Below, in pieces: positions 50,637 to 59,659 of a stretch of DNA of 64,000 nucleotides. The DNA is from JAKFWF01 sp031374115 (GTDB lineage: Bacteria; Pseudomonadota; Alphaproteobacteria; Rhizobiales; Hyphomicrobiaceae). The stretch lies in assembly GCA_031374115.1 (NCBI GenBank), contig JANMNO010000106.1, forward strand, positions 1 to 64,000, in the 5' to 3' direction. Below the pieces are notes generated by a model that was given only the letters and a program-made list of their open reading frames with translations, was not told the origin of the DNA and searched no databases. The position numbers were made by a program, and so were the translations under genes. Every line of letters starts with the position of its first letter. The first letter of the stretch is position 1.

Positions 50637-51902
50637 TCAAACGACCCGATTGAGGGCGACGTCGAAGACGTCGAAATTGCGCAGCGAATGATTCGCAGCA
50701 ATCTCGATGCGGCGGTTGGCGATCATCGGCACGCGCTGTTCCGTTATGCCGCCGTGGCTGCGCAACGGCTCGGTGAGGCCCGACAAATCGTGTTTATCGG
50801 CCGAAGTGCCAAGCGTCATGTGCCGCGTCGATATCACGACAATGTCGCCGATCCGATCGGCTGGCAGATCGAAACACTTGCACGCATCCTCACGCGACAA
50901 TGCCATCTCTACGCCAGGCGTCGCTCGCAACCGCGCAAGAAGCGGGCGGTAGTCGGAATTAGGCTCCACATGCACGGTCGCGAACGATCCCAGCGCTCCA
51001 TGGTGGACGACGTAGGGGTCGGTGATCGGCAGGATAACGCGCGCCTTTCCGAGGCCAATCCAGCTCTCGATCAGCGTCTCGAGATAGATGACGTTCGGCC
51101 GCTTTGTCTTCGGGTCATGCTTGTCGTTCATGCCGTGATCGGCAGTTGCGACGATGATGGCGCCCATCTTGTCCAGCGCCGCAAGATAGCTGTCGATCAT
51201 TGCATAAAAATCGTTGGCGATTTTCGAACCAGGACCGACCTTGTGCTGGATGTAATCCGTCGTCGACAAATACATGAGGTCTGGCCGATGGAGCTGCATC
51301 AACTTGACTCCGGCGGCAAAGACGAATTCGGACAGGCCGGCGGAATAAACCTCCGGCAGCGGCAAATCAACAAATTCCAGCACGTTATCGATGCCATTGG
51401 CGGGCTTGGTCGCCTTGTCAGCGCGCTCGGATGAAAACGCGATTGCCCTTCCCAACGTGTAATCGAGACCGTTCGACAGTAGCAGGCGGAGCTTGTCCTT
51501 GGCCGTCACCATGGCCACTTTGGCACCGGCATCGTGAAACGATCGGATGATCGTCGGCACGCGCAGGAATTTCGGATCATTCATCATCACTTCGGTCTTG
51601 GACGCGGGATCATAAAAGAAGTTCCCCGCTATCCCGTGCACCGATGGCGGCCGGCCGGTGATGATCGACAAGTTGTTCGGGTTGGTGAAGCTCGGGATCA
51701 CACAGTCGGCCAGCAGGTTTGCGCCGTCTCGCATAAAGCGGGCGAAGGTCGGCGCGCGTCCAGCCTTGATCGCCGATTCGATATAGCCAGGTTCCGATCC
51801 ATCGAGGCAGACCACCACCGTCGGCGCCTTTGGCCAGGCATACGAGCGACCATTGCAGTTTACGGTATTGATGATGCCGGGTGGTTTCACTGCAATGTTC
51901 AT
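50637..51902 (-). CDS. phnA: phosphonoacetate hydrolase
   Basis: A 421-residue enzyme of the alkaline-phosphatase superfamily that splits phosphonoacetate into acetate and phosphate, using two zinc ions. The nucleophile Thr is in PSFTNPNNLSIITG, the metal ligands are in VVVCLDGSEP near residue 33 and ATADHGMNDKHDPK, and a second His region is near the C-terminus. The ATG overlaps the phnW stop by four bases and has AGGAG seven bases upstream. Length matches the rhizobial enzyme (about 420). This gene decides the pathway: PhnW-PhnY-PhnA rather than PhnW-PhnX. Confidence 0.92.
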   Translation of the reverse strand: MNIAVKPPGIINTVNCNGRSYAWPKAPTVVVCLDGSEPGYIESAIKAGRAPTFARFMRDGANLLADCVIPSFTNPNNLSIITGRPPSVHGIAGNFFYDPASKTEVMMNDPKFLRVPTIIRSFHDAGAKVAMVTAKDKLRLLLSNGLDYTLGRAIAFSSERADKATKPANGIDNVLEFVDLPLPEVYSAGLSEFVFAAGVKLMQLHRPDLMYLSTTDYIQHKVGPGSKIANDFYAMIDSYLAALDKMGAIIVATADHGMNDKHDPKTKRPNVIYLETLIESWIGLGKARVILPITDPYVVHHGALGSFATVHVEPNSDYRPLLARLRATPGVEMALSREDACKCFDLPADRIGDIVVISTRHMTLGTSADKHDLSGLTEPLRSHGGITEQRVPMIANRRIEIAANHSLRNFDVFDVALNRVV

Positions 51903-53053
51903 GCTGCACTCCTGAGGTCATCGACGCCCAATTCGACCAGTACCTCTGCGACCACACGAAGGAAGCCGCGCATGTCATCGGCATTGATCCGGCCGATGCA
52001 ACCGATGCGGAAACTATCGGCGACTGTGAGTTTGCCGGGATAAATCACGTAGCCGCGATCTTTCAGTGCGTCGTAGAATGCCTGAAACCTGAACGCTGGA
52101 TTAGCTGGCATGTGGAATGTATAAATGATCGGGGCCTGCAACCGCGCAGGTAGTAGCGTCTTGAATCCCAGCGCTTGCATGCCATCGGACAATACCTTGC
52201 CGTTTTCCGTATAGCGAGCGCTCCGGCCCGGTTGTCCGCCCTCGGCGAAAAACTCCATCAATGCTTGATGGAAGGACACGATCACGTGGATTGGCGGGGT
52301 AAACCGATACTGCCCCGTCTTCACAAAGTTCTGCCACTGATCGTGCAAATCGAGTACGAGCGTCGTCGCATGTCCTTTGGTTTCGGCCAGCGCTTCTTGT
52401 CTTGCGATGACAAATCCCAGGCCAGGCACGCCCTCGATGCACTTGTTCGACGATGCGGCGATTGCATCGACGGCGACGGTTCGAACATCGAGGGGCAGAG
52501 CACCAAAGGCGCTCATGCTGTCGAGCAGGAACCGCCGGCCGTGTTTGACTGCGATCGCAGCCACCTCCGGCACCGGATTGAGAATGCCGCTAGTGGTCTC
52601 GCAATGGATCATGAAAATATGTGTGATGGCCGGATCGGCCCCCAACAGCGCCTCGACTTTAATGAGGTCAGGCGGTGTGTCCTCCGGAGTTTCATGGACC
52701 ACAATCTGACGGCGGGCGATCTCGAGGATGCGTCGCGCCCGCTGGCCGTACGAACCGTTAATGAGGATCAGCACCTTTCCAGTCGGCGGCACGAATGTCG
52801 TCAGCATGGCTTCGACGGCGAACGTCCCAGATCCTTGCATCGGCACAGTTACATATGTGTCTCGCCCATGGACGATTTCCGGAAGCCGCTCCATCACCTC
52901 TCGATTGATCGCCAGGAACTTCGCATCGCGCGATCCCCAGTCGTGGACCATCACAGCCTTTACCGCCCACGACGTTGTCAAGGGTCCTGGGGTCAGCAAC
53001 AACGGATCACCGGTTTGCGATGTGCCGACGTGCTTCGCAGCCACATTACTCAT
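51899..53053 (-). CDS. phnW: 2-aminoethylphosphonate-pyruvate transaminase
   Basis: A 384-residue class-V aminotransferase. It converts 2-aminoethylphosphonate and pyruvate to phosphonoacetaldehyde and alanine, with PLP. Family marks are LLTPGPLTTSWAVKAVMVHDWGSRD at the N-terminus, PMQGSGTFAVEAML for PLP phosphate, DSMSAFGALPLDV for the PLP Asp and the Lys in ASSNKCIEGVPG. It is the first gene of the operon and divergent from the Na/Pi transporter. Twenty-six residues of upstream frame were excluded; the Met used has GAGG eleven bases before it. Confidence 0.93.
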   Translation of the reverse strand: MSNVAAKHVGTSQTGDPLLLTPGPLTTSWAVKAVMVHDWGSRDAKFLAINREVMERLPEIVHGRDTYVTVPMQGSGTFAVEAMLTTFVPPTGKVLILINGSYGQRARRILEIARRQIVVHETPEDTPPDLIKVEALLGADPAITHIFMIHCETTSGILNPVPEVAAIAVKHGRRFLLDSMSAFGALPLDVRTVAVDAIAASSNKCIEGVPGLGFVIARQEALAETKGHATTLVLDLHDQWQNFVKTGQYRFTPPIHVIVSFHQALMEFFAEGGQPGRSARYTENGKVLSDGMQALGFKTLLPARLQAPIIYTFHMPANPAFRFQAFYDALKDRGYVIYPGKLTVADSFRIGCIGRINADDMRGFLRVVAEVLVELGVDDLRSAA

Positions 53054-53137
53054 GGTCGATTTGCCTCGGTATCCGGTCTGACATTGTAAGCTTCGGAGCG
53101 CATGGTAAGACAAGACCGGCCATTGATCCAATCTGTC

Positions 53138-53155
53138 GGTTCGATAGGTTCGATA
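53138..53155. promoter_or_regulatory. tandem GGTTCGATA repeats in the phnW / Na-Pi divergent promoter
   Basis: Two perfect nine-base direct repeats, GGTTCGATA twice, followed by a third partial GGTT, in the 214-base gap between phnW and the divergent phosphate transporter. A short inverted pair GATAG / CTATC overlaps the second copy. This could be a regulator site shared by both directions. It has no resemblance to a PHO box that I can see. No regulator gene is nearby. Confidence 0.4.
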
Positions 53156-53267
53156 GGTTTCATCTATCTATGGCGACATTTGTATTGCAATCGGGATGGA
53201 GTTGCGGACACTTCTCTGCTCGGCGAATTTAGCCGCGCACAAGTACATGTCGGATTGAAGGACTGTA

Positions 53268-54959
53268 ATGAGTGGAAGCGAATTGCTGCTGACGCTATTG
53301 GGTGGGGTCGCGCTGCTGCTCTGGGGTGTTCGTATGGTCCGCACGGGCCTGACACGGACCTTCGGCGCGGCCTTGCGCAGCATACTCAATCATGCGTCGC
53401 GAAACCGGCTCGTCGCCTTCAGCTCTGGCGTCGGAGTTGCGGGGGTTTTGCAGAGCGCAACGGCGACCGCACTACTGCTTGCTTCTTTCGCTGGTCGCGG
53501 CCTGCTGACGCTCCCGATCGCGCTCGCGATCATGCTCGGTGCGGATGTGGGTACGACGCTGGTCGCGCAAGCCTTCGCATTTGATGTGAAATGGTTGTGG
53601 GCGGGGTTCATGATCGCGGGCGTAGTCGCATTCAACGCCTCCAGTCGCGACCGCATCAAGAACCTCGGACGCATATCGATCGGCCTCGCGCTGATGTTGC
53701 TCGCTCTCAGCGTGCTCGGCGGTGTCTCTGGCGCATTGCGAGGCAGCCCCACAGTTCAAACGATATTGACGGCACTGGGCTCCGAACCAGTGATCGCGAT
53801 TATTGTGGCGGCTGTGATCACGTGGCTATCGCACTCGAGCCTTGCGATGGTTCTGTTTGTGATGGCGCTGGCGGCCAGCGGCGCGGTCAGTCCGAGCTTG
53901 GCGATAGCGCTGGTGTTGGGCGCCAACATCGGCGGCGCCATTGCGCCGTTCATGGCCCTATCCGGATCGCCGGTGGCGGCGCGCCGTGTGCCGTTGGGAA
54001 ACTTCATCGCTCGAGCCACAGTGGCAATCATCGCAATACCGATGATCGCTTATCTCGCAAATTGGCTGTCATGGTTCAGCGCCGACCCTGCATGGCTCGT
54101 ATTGAACTTTCATACGGCCTTCAATCTGGCTGTCGCAATGCTGTTCCTGCCGCTCCTCGACCCGCTGGCGAAACTTGCGACATCGGCCCTACCCACTCCG
54201 CCGGAAGCGGCCGATGAACGCCTGCCGCGCCATCTCGATCCGACGATCCTCGACGCACCCTCCGAAGCACTCGGCTGCGCCATGCGCGAGACGTTGCATG
54301 TCGGCGATATCGTGCTCGATATGATGCGCCGTTCGCTGACCGCAATCGAGGGAAACGACATTAAGATCGTCAAGGAGGTCGAAAAGGCCGATGACGACGT
54401 CGATTCCCTTCATGAAGCGATAAAGCTCTATCTAATCCAGGCGTCCAAGACGGAAATGAGCGAGACCGATAGTCGCCGCTACGTCGAAATTTTGACTTTC
54501 ACGACCAACCTCGAACACATCGGCGATATCATCGACAAGAACCTGATGGAACTCGCCGCGAAGAAAATCAAAAAGCGGCTGCAGTTCTCGAGCGAGGGCT
54601 TGGCCGAAATCAAAGGGTTCCATGCCCAGGTGATCGACAACATGCGGCTGGCGCTGAATGTGTTCGCGACCCGTGACTTAACCCTGGCGCGCCGGCTCCT
54701 GCGGGAAAAAACATCAATGCGCGCGCACGAGTTCGAGGCAGCCGACCGGCACTTTGCGAGACTACGAGATGGTCGCGCAGAGTCGATCGAGACAAGTTCG
54801 ATCCATCTCGACATCATCCGCGACCTGAAGCGCATAAATTCGCACCTGACCTCAGTCGCCTATTCGATCCTGGATGCGGCGGGTGAGCTGCGCGACAGCC
54901 GGTTGCGGGAACAAGCCAAATCAATTGTGGCCACCGCACCGGTCAAGAAAGTTCCCTGA
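53268..54959 (+). CDS. Na/Pi cotransporter family protein with PhoU-like domain
   Basis: A 563-residue membrane protein of the NptA/YjbB family. The N-terminal half holds two repeats of the family's QSATATALLL and SHSSLAMVLF-type signatures in about nine helices, and the C-terminal part (about 340-540) is a PhoU-like helical domain, starting near ETLHVGDIVLDMMRRSLTAIEGND. Family members move phosphate with sodium, in some bacteria outwards. It is divergent from phnW, so it may dispose of, or recover, phosphate from phosphonoacetate cleavage. Direction of transport cannot be read from the sequence. Confidence 0.88.
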   Translation: MSGSELLLTLLGGVALLLWGVRMVRTGLTRTFGAALRSILNHASRNRLVAFSSGVGVAGVLQSATATALLLASFAGRGLLTLPIALAIMLGADVGTTLVAQAFAFDVKWLWAGFMIAGVVAFNASSRDRIKNLGRISIGLALMLLALSVLGGVSGALRGSPTVQTILTALGSEPVIAIIVAAVITWLSHSSLAMVLFVMALAASGAVSPSLAIALVLGANIGGAIAPFMALSGSPVAARRVPLGNFIARATVAIIAIPMIAYLANWLSWFSADPAWLVLNFHTAFNLAVAMLFLPLLDPLAKLATSALPTPPEAADERLPRHLDPTILDAPSEALGCAMRETLHVGDIVLDMMRRSLTAIEGNDIKIVKEVEKADDDVDSLHEAIKLYLIQASKTEMSETDSRRYVEILTFTTNLEHIGDIIDKNLMELAAKKIKKRLQFSSEGLAEIKGFHAQVIDNMRLALNVFATRDLTLARRLLREKTSMRAHEFEAADRHFARLRDGRAESIETSSIHLDIIRDLKRINSHLTSVAYSILDAAGELRDSRLREQAKSIVATAPVKKVP

Positions 54960-54979
54960 CGTTTCGCTGAGATTGCGCA

Positions 54980-55004
54980 CGGCGGGTCGATTGAAACGCC
55001 GCCG
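54980..55004. terminator. putative bidirectional terminator hairpin
   Basis: Inverted repeat CGGCGG / CCGCCG with a 13-base loop, in the 73-base gap between the convergent Na/Pi transporter and CoA-transferase genes. It is followed by a mixed TTCTCG rather than a T-run, so it is weak as an intrinsic terminator. Placement between convergent genes is the main support. Confidence 0.35.
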
Positions 55005-55032
55005 TTCTCGAACGACTGCGGCGGGTGCCATT

Positions 55033-55671
55033 TCAGGCGGTCTTGAAGCTGGCCTCGGTCTTGGCCTTTACTTCATCGATTGAAACCCCATCCGCACACT
55101 CGATGAGCGTGAGGCCAGTGCCGCCTTTCTTGTCCACGTTAAACACGGCCAGGTCTGTGATCACGAGATCGACGACGGCAGCGCCGGTGAGGGGCAGGTT
55201 GCAACGCTTGAGCAACTTGGACTCGCCTTTCGCGGCATGCTCCATGACCACGACGACACGCTTGACGCCGGCCACGAGATCCATCGCGCCACCCATGCCT
55301 TTCACCATCTTGCCGGGGATCATCCAGTTGGCGAGGTCACCATTCTCGGCGACCTGCATGGCGCCCAGGATCGATAGATCGATGTGGCCACCGCGGATCA
55401 TGCCGAAACTGTCAGCACTCGAGAAATAGCTCGTTGTCGGCAGTTCGGTGATGGTCTGTTTGCCAGCGTTGATGAGATCGGCGTCCTCTTCGCCCTCATA
55501 CGGGAAAGGACCCATGCCAAGCATGCCATTTTCGCTTTGCAACTGCACCGACATGCCAGCGGGAATGAAATTGGAAACCAGCGTCGGGATGCCGATGCCT
55601 AGGTTCACGTAGAATCCATCGCGCAGCTCCTTGGCCGCGCGCGCTGCCATCTGATCACGTGTCCAAGCCAT
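55033..55671 (-). CDS. 3-oxoacid CoA-transferase subunit B
   Basis: A 212-residue beta subunit of a succinyl-CoA:3-oxoacid (or related) CoA-transferase. The catalytic Glu is in LQSENGMLGMG near residue 45, after the typical GIGIPTLVSNF region; the C-terminal half has GGAMDLVAGVKRVVVVMEHAAKG. It pairs with the alpha subunit encoded 34 bases upstream. Together they activate acetoacetate or a 3-oxoadipate-type acid with succinyl-CoA. No other ketone-body or aromatic gene is nearby, so the acid is uncertain. Confidence 0.92.
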   Translation of the reverse strand: MAWTRDQMAARAAKELRDGFYVNLGIGIPTLVSNFIPAGMSVQLQSENGMLGMGPFPYEGEEDADLINAGKQTITELPTTSYFSSADSFGMIRGGHIDLSILGAMQVAENGDLANWMIPGKMVKGMGGAMDLVAGVKRVVVVMEHAAKGESKLLKRCNLPLTGAAVVDLVITDLAVFNVDKKGGTGLTLIECADGVSIDEVKAKTEASFKTA

Positions 55672-55705
55672 GGGTTTCTTCTCCGGATATTCGAAGTGAT
55701 GAGGG

Positions 55706-56407
55706 TCAGGCGCGCTTGCGGGTTGTGCGCTGCTCGATGCGTTTGGCGGCGTTCTTCGCGAGAACGATACGCTGGACGAAAATGCCCGGCGTGATGATGT
55801 GATCCGGATCGAATTCGCCAGCGTCCACCAAATGCTCGACCTGAGCGATCGTGACCTTACCAGCCGAAGCCATCATCGGATTGAAATTCCGCGCCGTCTT
55901 GCGATAGATGAGATTACCTTCGGTATCGCCTTTCCAGGCATGGACGATGGAGAGATCGGCAACAAGACCGCGTTCCATGATGTATTTTTCGCCATCAAAC
56001 TCCTGCACCTCCTTGCCCTCGGCAATCAGCGTGCCGTAGCCGGTCTTGGTGAAGAACGCCGGGATCCCAGCGCCGCCGGCCCTAATGCGCTCTGCCAATG
56101 TGCCTTGCGGATTGAATTCGAGCTCGAGCTTTCCGGAGAGATACTGCTCTGCAAAAAGCTTGTTCTCACCGACGTAGGACGAGATCATCTTCCTGATCTG
56201 GCCGGTTTCCAGCAGCAGCCCCAGCCCCGCACCATCGATGCCGGCGTTATTTGAGATGACCGTCAAGTTCTTCACGCCGGACGCTCGAATCGCCTCAATC
56301 AACACATCCGGGATTCCGCACAAACCGAAGCCGCCGGACATCACCACCATGCCATCCTTCAGTACTCCGGCCACGGCCGACGTCGCATCCGCGTAAACTT
56401 TGCCCAT
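55706..56407 (-). CDS. 3-oxoacid CoA-transferase subunit A
   Basis: A 233-residue alpha subunit. The CoA-binding GGFGLCGIPDVLIEAI is present near residue 26, followed by TVISNNAGIDGAGLGLLL and the IPAFFTKTGYGTLIAEGKEV segment of the SCOT alpha family. The longer in-frame start adds 26 residues of no family character and was rejected; GAGGA precedes the Met used. It is the first gene of the two-gene unit. Confidence 0.92.
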   Translation of the reverse strand: MGKVYADATSAVAGVLKDGMVVMSGGFGLCGIPDVLIEAIRASGVKNLTVISNNAGIDGAGLGLLLETGQIRKMISSYVGENKLFAEQYLSGKLELEFNPQGTLAERIRAGGAGIPAFFTKTGYGTLIAEGKEVQEFDGEKYIMERGLVADLSIVHAWKGDTEGNLIYRKTARNFNPMMASAGKVTIAQVEHLVDAGEFDPDHIITPGIFVQRIVLAKNAAKRIEQRTTRKRA

Positions 56408-56769
56408 GAGAGCCAATCCTCGAATGTTTGTCTTCGCCGCGCTGCGGTAAGAATTTTCAGCAAAGATTATTGGTTCCGCGGCCATCGTGCTAGCTCGGAT
56501 ACACTGGTTTTACCCGCTTACTTGATCGACGCAAGATCATAAACGCCATGCATCGTCCGGCGTACAGCCAATGTCCACGGCAATTATGGAGGACGGCCCA
56601 CCTTCATGCGACTAAGATCGCACTGGAGATCGCGCGGCTACTGGTTGCGCAGATCAAAAGGAGCATCTAAAAAGAGCAACGCTGAAATTTGTGCACTAGC
56701 GAGCTGTCTACCTGCCGGGGATGGCGGGATCTGAAAGTTTACGCTCGCGGAATGAGAAGGCTGCACAAG
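56408..56769. other. divergent intergenic region, no gene seen
   Basis: About 360 bases between the CoA-transferase operon and the AsmA-like gene. It should hold both promoters. A 42-codon frame beginning at 56606 has no convincing ribosome site and no family character, so I do not call it. I see no strong hairpin or repeat. Confidence 0.5.
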
Positions 56770-58587
56770 ATGACTTGGTGGAGGGGGACCCGACGTTACA
56801 ATGGTGTAGCTCTCATCGTGCTTGCGGGCCTCATCATCGTCGGAACAGCACTTCCGATCCTCATATCTTTAGGACCGCACGCGCTTTCGGTTGCAAGCCG
56901 CTTGAGCGCGGCGCCAAACGACAGCGTCGCTGTGTCCACACCAATCGCGCTAGGCTTAAGTGGACTCGTTACCATTGAACGTGGGACGCTTTATCCGGTA
57001 GACACCACGGGGCGAGCAATACAAATCCCCATGAGCGCGGCACAGCTGACCTCCGGCAGCGCGCGGTTCATGATCGAAAACGGCGAACTTCGGATCCAAA
57101 CCGGGCAGCTGACCATCGCCGGCGACGCACAGCCAGCCATCATCGATGCACTAGCCGGATTACAGTTCGACACGTTGTTGCTGCGGAACACTTCTGTGCA
57201 TGTGCAGCTGCCCGACGGGCGCACAGAGACGATCGCCGAAATCGATGGCGAAGTCACCAATAGGCGCAAGGTAGCCCTGGCCATCAAAGGCAAAGGTGCG
57301 TTGCGTGGTCAAAAGATCGAATTCGAGGCAACCTCCGGCGTGCCCGCGGACTCACGTCCAGGTGGCACGATTCCATTCAAGCTAGTCGCCAAGAGCGCAC
57401 TGATCGAAGCCTCACTTGACGGTCGCGCTGGCTTCGTTGGACCAGCGCAGCTGCAAGGGACGATCGAGTTTTCGATTCCCCAAATCAGGCAAGTTGCTCG
57501 ATGGTTCGGTGCGAACTGGCCGGCCGGCCACGGCTTACGGAACGTAAGCGGGCGCGGCCAATTTGACTGGGCCGGCCCGACGATGGCTTTCAACCGGGCA
57601 ACGTTCCAGGTCGATGGAAACGAAGCTCAAGGCACCCTCAATCTAAAGTTTTTGGAGGCGCGACCTTCGGTTGGCGGAACGCTTGCATTCAAGACCTTTG
57701 ACCTGTCGAAATATTTTCCAGCTACTTCGGCACTCTTGGCCCTCTCGGTTTGGCAAAACTTTATCGGCAGCGATCTGAGCCTACCCCTGCTTCGCCACTT
57801 CGATGCGGACATACGGCTCTCAGCCGACAAAGTGCTGCTCAACGCGAGCCTGCTAGGCCGATCCGCGGTGACGTTAACGGCAGCGCAAGGCCGCATGCTG
57901 GCCGATATCGGCGCTGTCGAGTTCGAAGGTGGCCGTGCGAGCGGGCAAATAATCGCAGACATGAGCGGGCAGACGCCGAAATTCTCGGTTCGCGGCAAGG
58001 TCGAAGATATCGATGCATCACGTGCGACGACCAGCTTATTCGGACACCCGGTGCTATCCGGGCGCGCGACTGTGACGACTGACTTGGTATCGACCGGAAG
58101 GGACGCCGAGGAGTTCTTGACCTCATCTAACGGCCGCTTGAACATCGCGATACGCAATGGCGGCAAGTTGGGCGTCGATCTTACCGGATTGGCCACCGCA
58201 GTTCAAAAACGAGCTTTCGAGGGCTGGGGTGCTTACGGCCGTAGTCAAATGGCTTTCGACGAGCTGGATGCCAGTTTCCTCGTCAAGTCCGGCACATTGA
58301 TAGCCGACGATGTGCAAGCCAAATCTGGAGATTTTGTCACGCGAATGGTGGGCTCGATTGACGTGCCTGCGACGAGACTCAACTTGTTCGTGCGGCGTGG
58401 TCCTGCAGGCGACAAACCGACCGCAACCTCGCGCCCGGACCGCACAAAAACCGTCGAGATCTCCGGCCCATGGAACGCGCCGGCAATCCGGCCCGAGAAC
58501 ACACTCGATCCGGCAGCCGTGCCCGTTCCGCTCTCCGGGAGCGGCAGCGACGAGACGCAGACCACAGCAACGCCTGCCCGCCTTTGA
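56770..58587 (+). CDS. AsmA-like envelope protein
   Basis: About 605 residues. One N-terminal transmembrane helix (VALIVLAGLIIVGTALPILI) is followed by a long beta-rich periplasmic part that ends with the AsmA C-terminal pattern: NGRLNIAIRNGGKLGVDLTGLA, then FDELDASFLVKSGTLIADDVQAKSG and RLNLFVRRGP. AsmA-like proteins are bridge-like structures thought to move phospholipid between membranes or to affect outer-membrane assembly. The start used has AGAAGG ten bases upstream; another ATG six codons earlier is possible. The Ser/Thr-rich tail is low complexity. No operon partner. Confidence 0.75.
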   Translation: MTWWRGTRRYNGVALIVLAGLIIVGTALPILISLGPHALSVASRLSAAPNDSVAVSTPIALGLSGLVTIERGTLYPVDTTGRAIQIPMSAAQLTSGSARFMIENGELRIQTGQLTIAGDAQPAIIDALAGLQFDTLLLRNTSVHVQLPDGRTETIAEIDGEVTNRRKVALAIKGKGALRGQKIEFEATSGVPADSRPGGTIPFKLVAKSALIEASLDGRAGFVGPAQLQGTIEFSIPQIRQVARWFGANWPAGHGLRNVSGRGQFDWAGPTMAFNRATFQVDGNEAQGTLNLKFLEARPSVGGTLAFKTFDLSKYFPATSALLALSVWQNFIGSDLSLPLLRHFDADIRLSADKVLLNASLLGRSAVTLTAAQGRMLADIGAVEFEGGRASGQIIADMSGQTPKFSVRGKVEDIDASRATTSLFGHPVLSGRATVTTDLVSTGRDAEEFLTSSNGRLNIAIRNGGKLGVDLTGLATAVQKRAFEGWGAYGRSQMAFDELDASFLVKSGTLIADDVQAKSGDFVTRMVGSIDVPATRLNLFVRRGPAGDKPTATSRPDRTKTVEISGPWNAPAIRPENTLDPAAVPVPLSGSGSDETQTTATPARL

Positions 58588-58702
58588 CTTTTGGGCTGAC
58601 TGCAGGGGCTGACAATTGAAGCAAGCGCTGAACCTACCGCCGGCTATGCGATCCGTCACCCGACGCCCGCAAGAGATCTGCAGGCAAGCCCGCAAACACA
58701 AT

Positions 58703-59344
58703 TTAGAACGGACGGCGCGGGCCGGTGTCGACGTGAAACAAGCCGCCGCCGTAGTGCTTGTAACCACCGCCAAGACCCGCAAGGTAGGAAGCCGCGCCCG
58801 AGATATTGCCGCTAACCCGGAAATCGGCCGCATCGCCCGACAAGTGATATGACTTCGGCGCGCCACCAACGCGGCGGTTGTGTCCCGCACTACGGCAGGT
58901 CGAATTGACGGTCACGCTGCCATAATTTGCGGCCACTGATGCAATCGCGCCGCGCAGGGTTCCGTTAAGGCAGCCCGAATTTGCGACCCAACGGACATTA
59001 CCACCACCGGAAAGGCTGCGTCCAGGTTTCGGAACGCTGAAGTCGGTGTCGCGGCCGAGGCTTGCTACCTGACGGCCACGGCTCGCTTTTCGCCGGGGAC
59101 CGGGCACATCGGAATCAGATTCTGGCTCATTGCGCGAAGCACGACTGGCACTACGACGCACCGTCGACCGCTCTTCACGGCTGACCGTGTCGGCGCCGAA
59201 TTTGGTGAATTGCCCGCCGCTCATCGACTCCAGCGATCCGTCTGCCACAGCGCTGGTCGATGTTGCGGCGGCAAGCGCCAAGATGGCGAAAGGCAAAGCT
59301 AGTGCTATTAGCGCTGAAGCAGCGCGACTAAAATTCGAACGCAT
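58703..59344 (-). CDS. exported M15-type peptidase (D-Ala-D-Ala carboxypeptidase-like)
   Basis: A 213-residue exported protein. After the signal peptide (to about residue 32) comes a basic, Ser/Arg-rich spacer of some 70 residues, then an M15A-type domain. Zinc ligands are visible: His and Asp in SYHLSGDAADF and the last His in GGLFHVDTGPRRPF. Such enzymes trim peptide cross-bridges of peptidoglycan. The catalytic Glu/Asp position is filled by the Asp in HVDTG. GAGGAG seven bases upstream fixes the ATG; a TTG five codons earlier is less likely. Monocistronic. Confidence 0.83.
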   Translation of the reverse strand: MRSNFSRAASALIALALPFAILALAAATSTSAVADGSLESMSGGQFTKFGADTVSREERSTVRRSASRASRNEPESDSDVPGPRRKASRGRQVASLGRDTDFSVPKPGRSLSGGGNVRWVANSGCLNGTLRGAIASVAANYGSVTVNSTCRSAGHNRRVGGAPKSYHLSGDAADFRVSGNISGAASYLAGLGGGYKHYGGGLFHVDTGPRRPF

Positions 59345-59659
59345 GTGAAAACTCCTCAACCCGTTTTAATGGTTTGGAGAAGCGCGCTCGCAATCGCGAA
59401 ACGAAAATTCAACTCCCCCGAACGAGGGATTCCTTAAAGGTTTTGTTCCAAATCGAGACGCCATTCAAAGCAATTGGTTAACGATAAAGTTTTGATCTAA
59501 GTAAATGACGAGTAATTACTTAAGCGCTACTTGGATAATCTAAATTTGCAGGCATTCGCCATGGTTTAAATTCGATCGGTTTCGACGGAAAAATTCGAAA
59601 AATGACGTTTGGCATGCCTTTTTTTCGTCTTGTTTCAAAACGCCCACACAAAATTGAAG
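59345..59659. other. AT-rich intergenic region, no gene seen
   Basis: About 315 bases, clearly richer in A and T than the surroundings (runs such as GTTAACGATAAAGTTTTGATCTAAG). It holds the promoter of the M15-type peptidase and the 3' end of the aldolase operon. No coding frame, no strong hairpin. The T-run at 59630-59640 and the TTTTTT near 59680 could help to end the aldolase transcript. Confidence 0.5.

Noticed and set aside
56606..56734. A 42-codon frame upstream of the AsmA-like gene
   Set aside because: No convincing ribosome site, no signal or domain character, and it runs into the AsmA leader.
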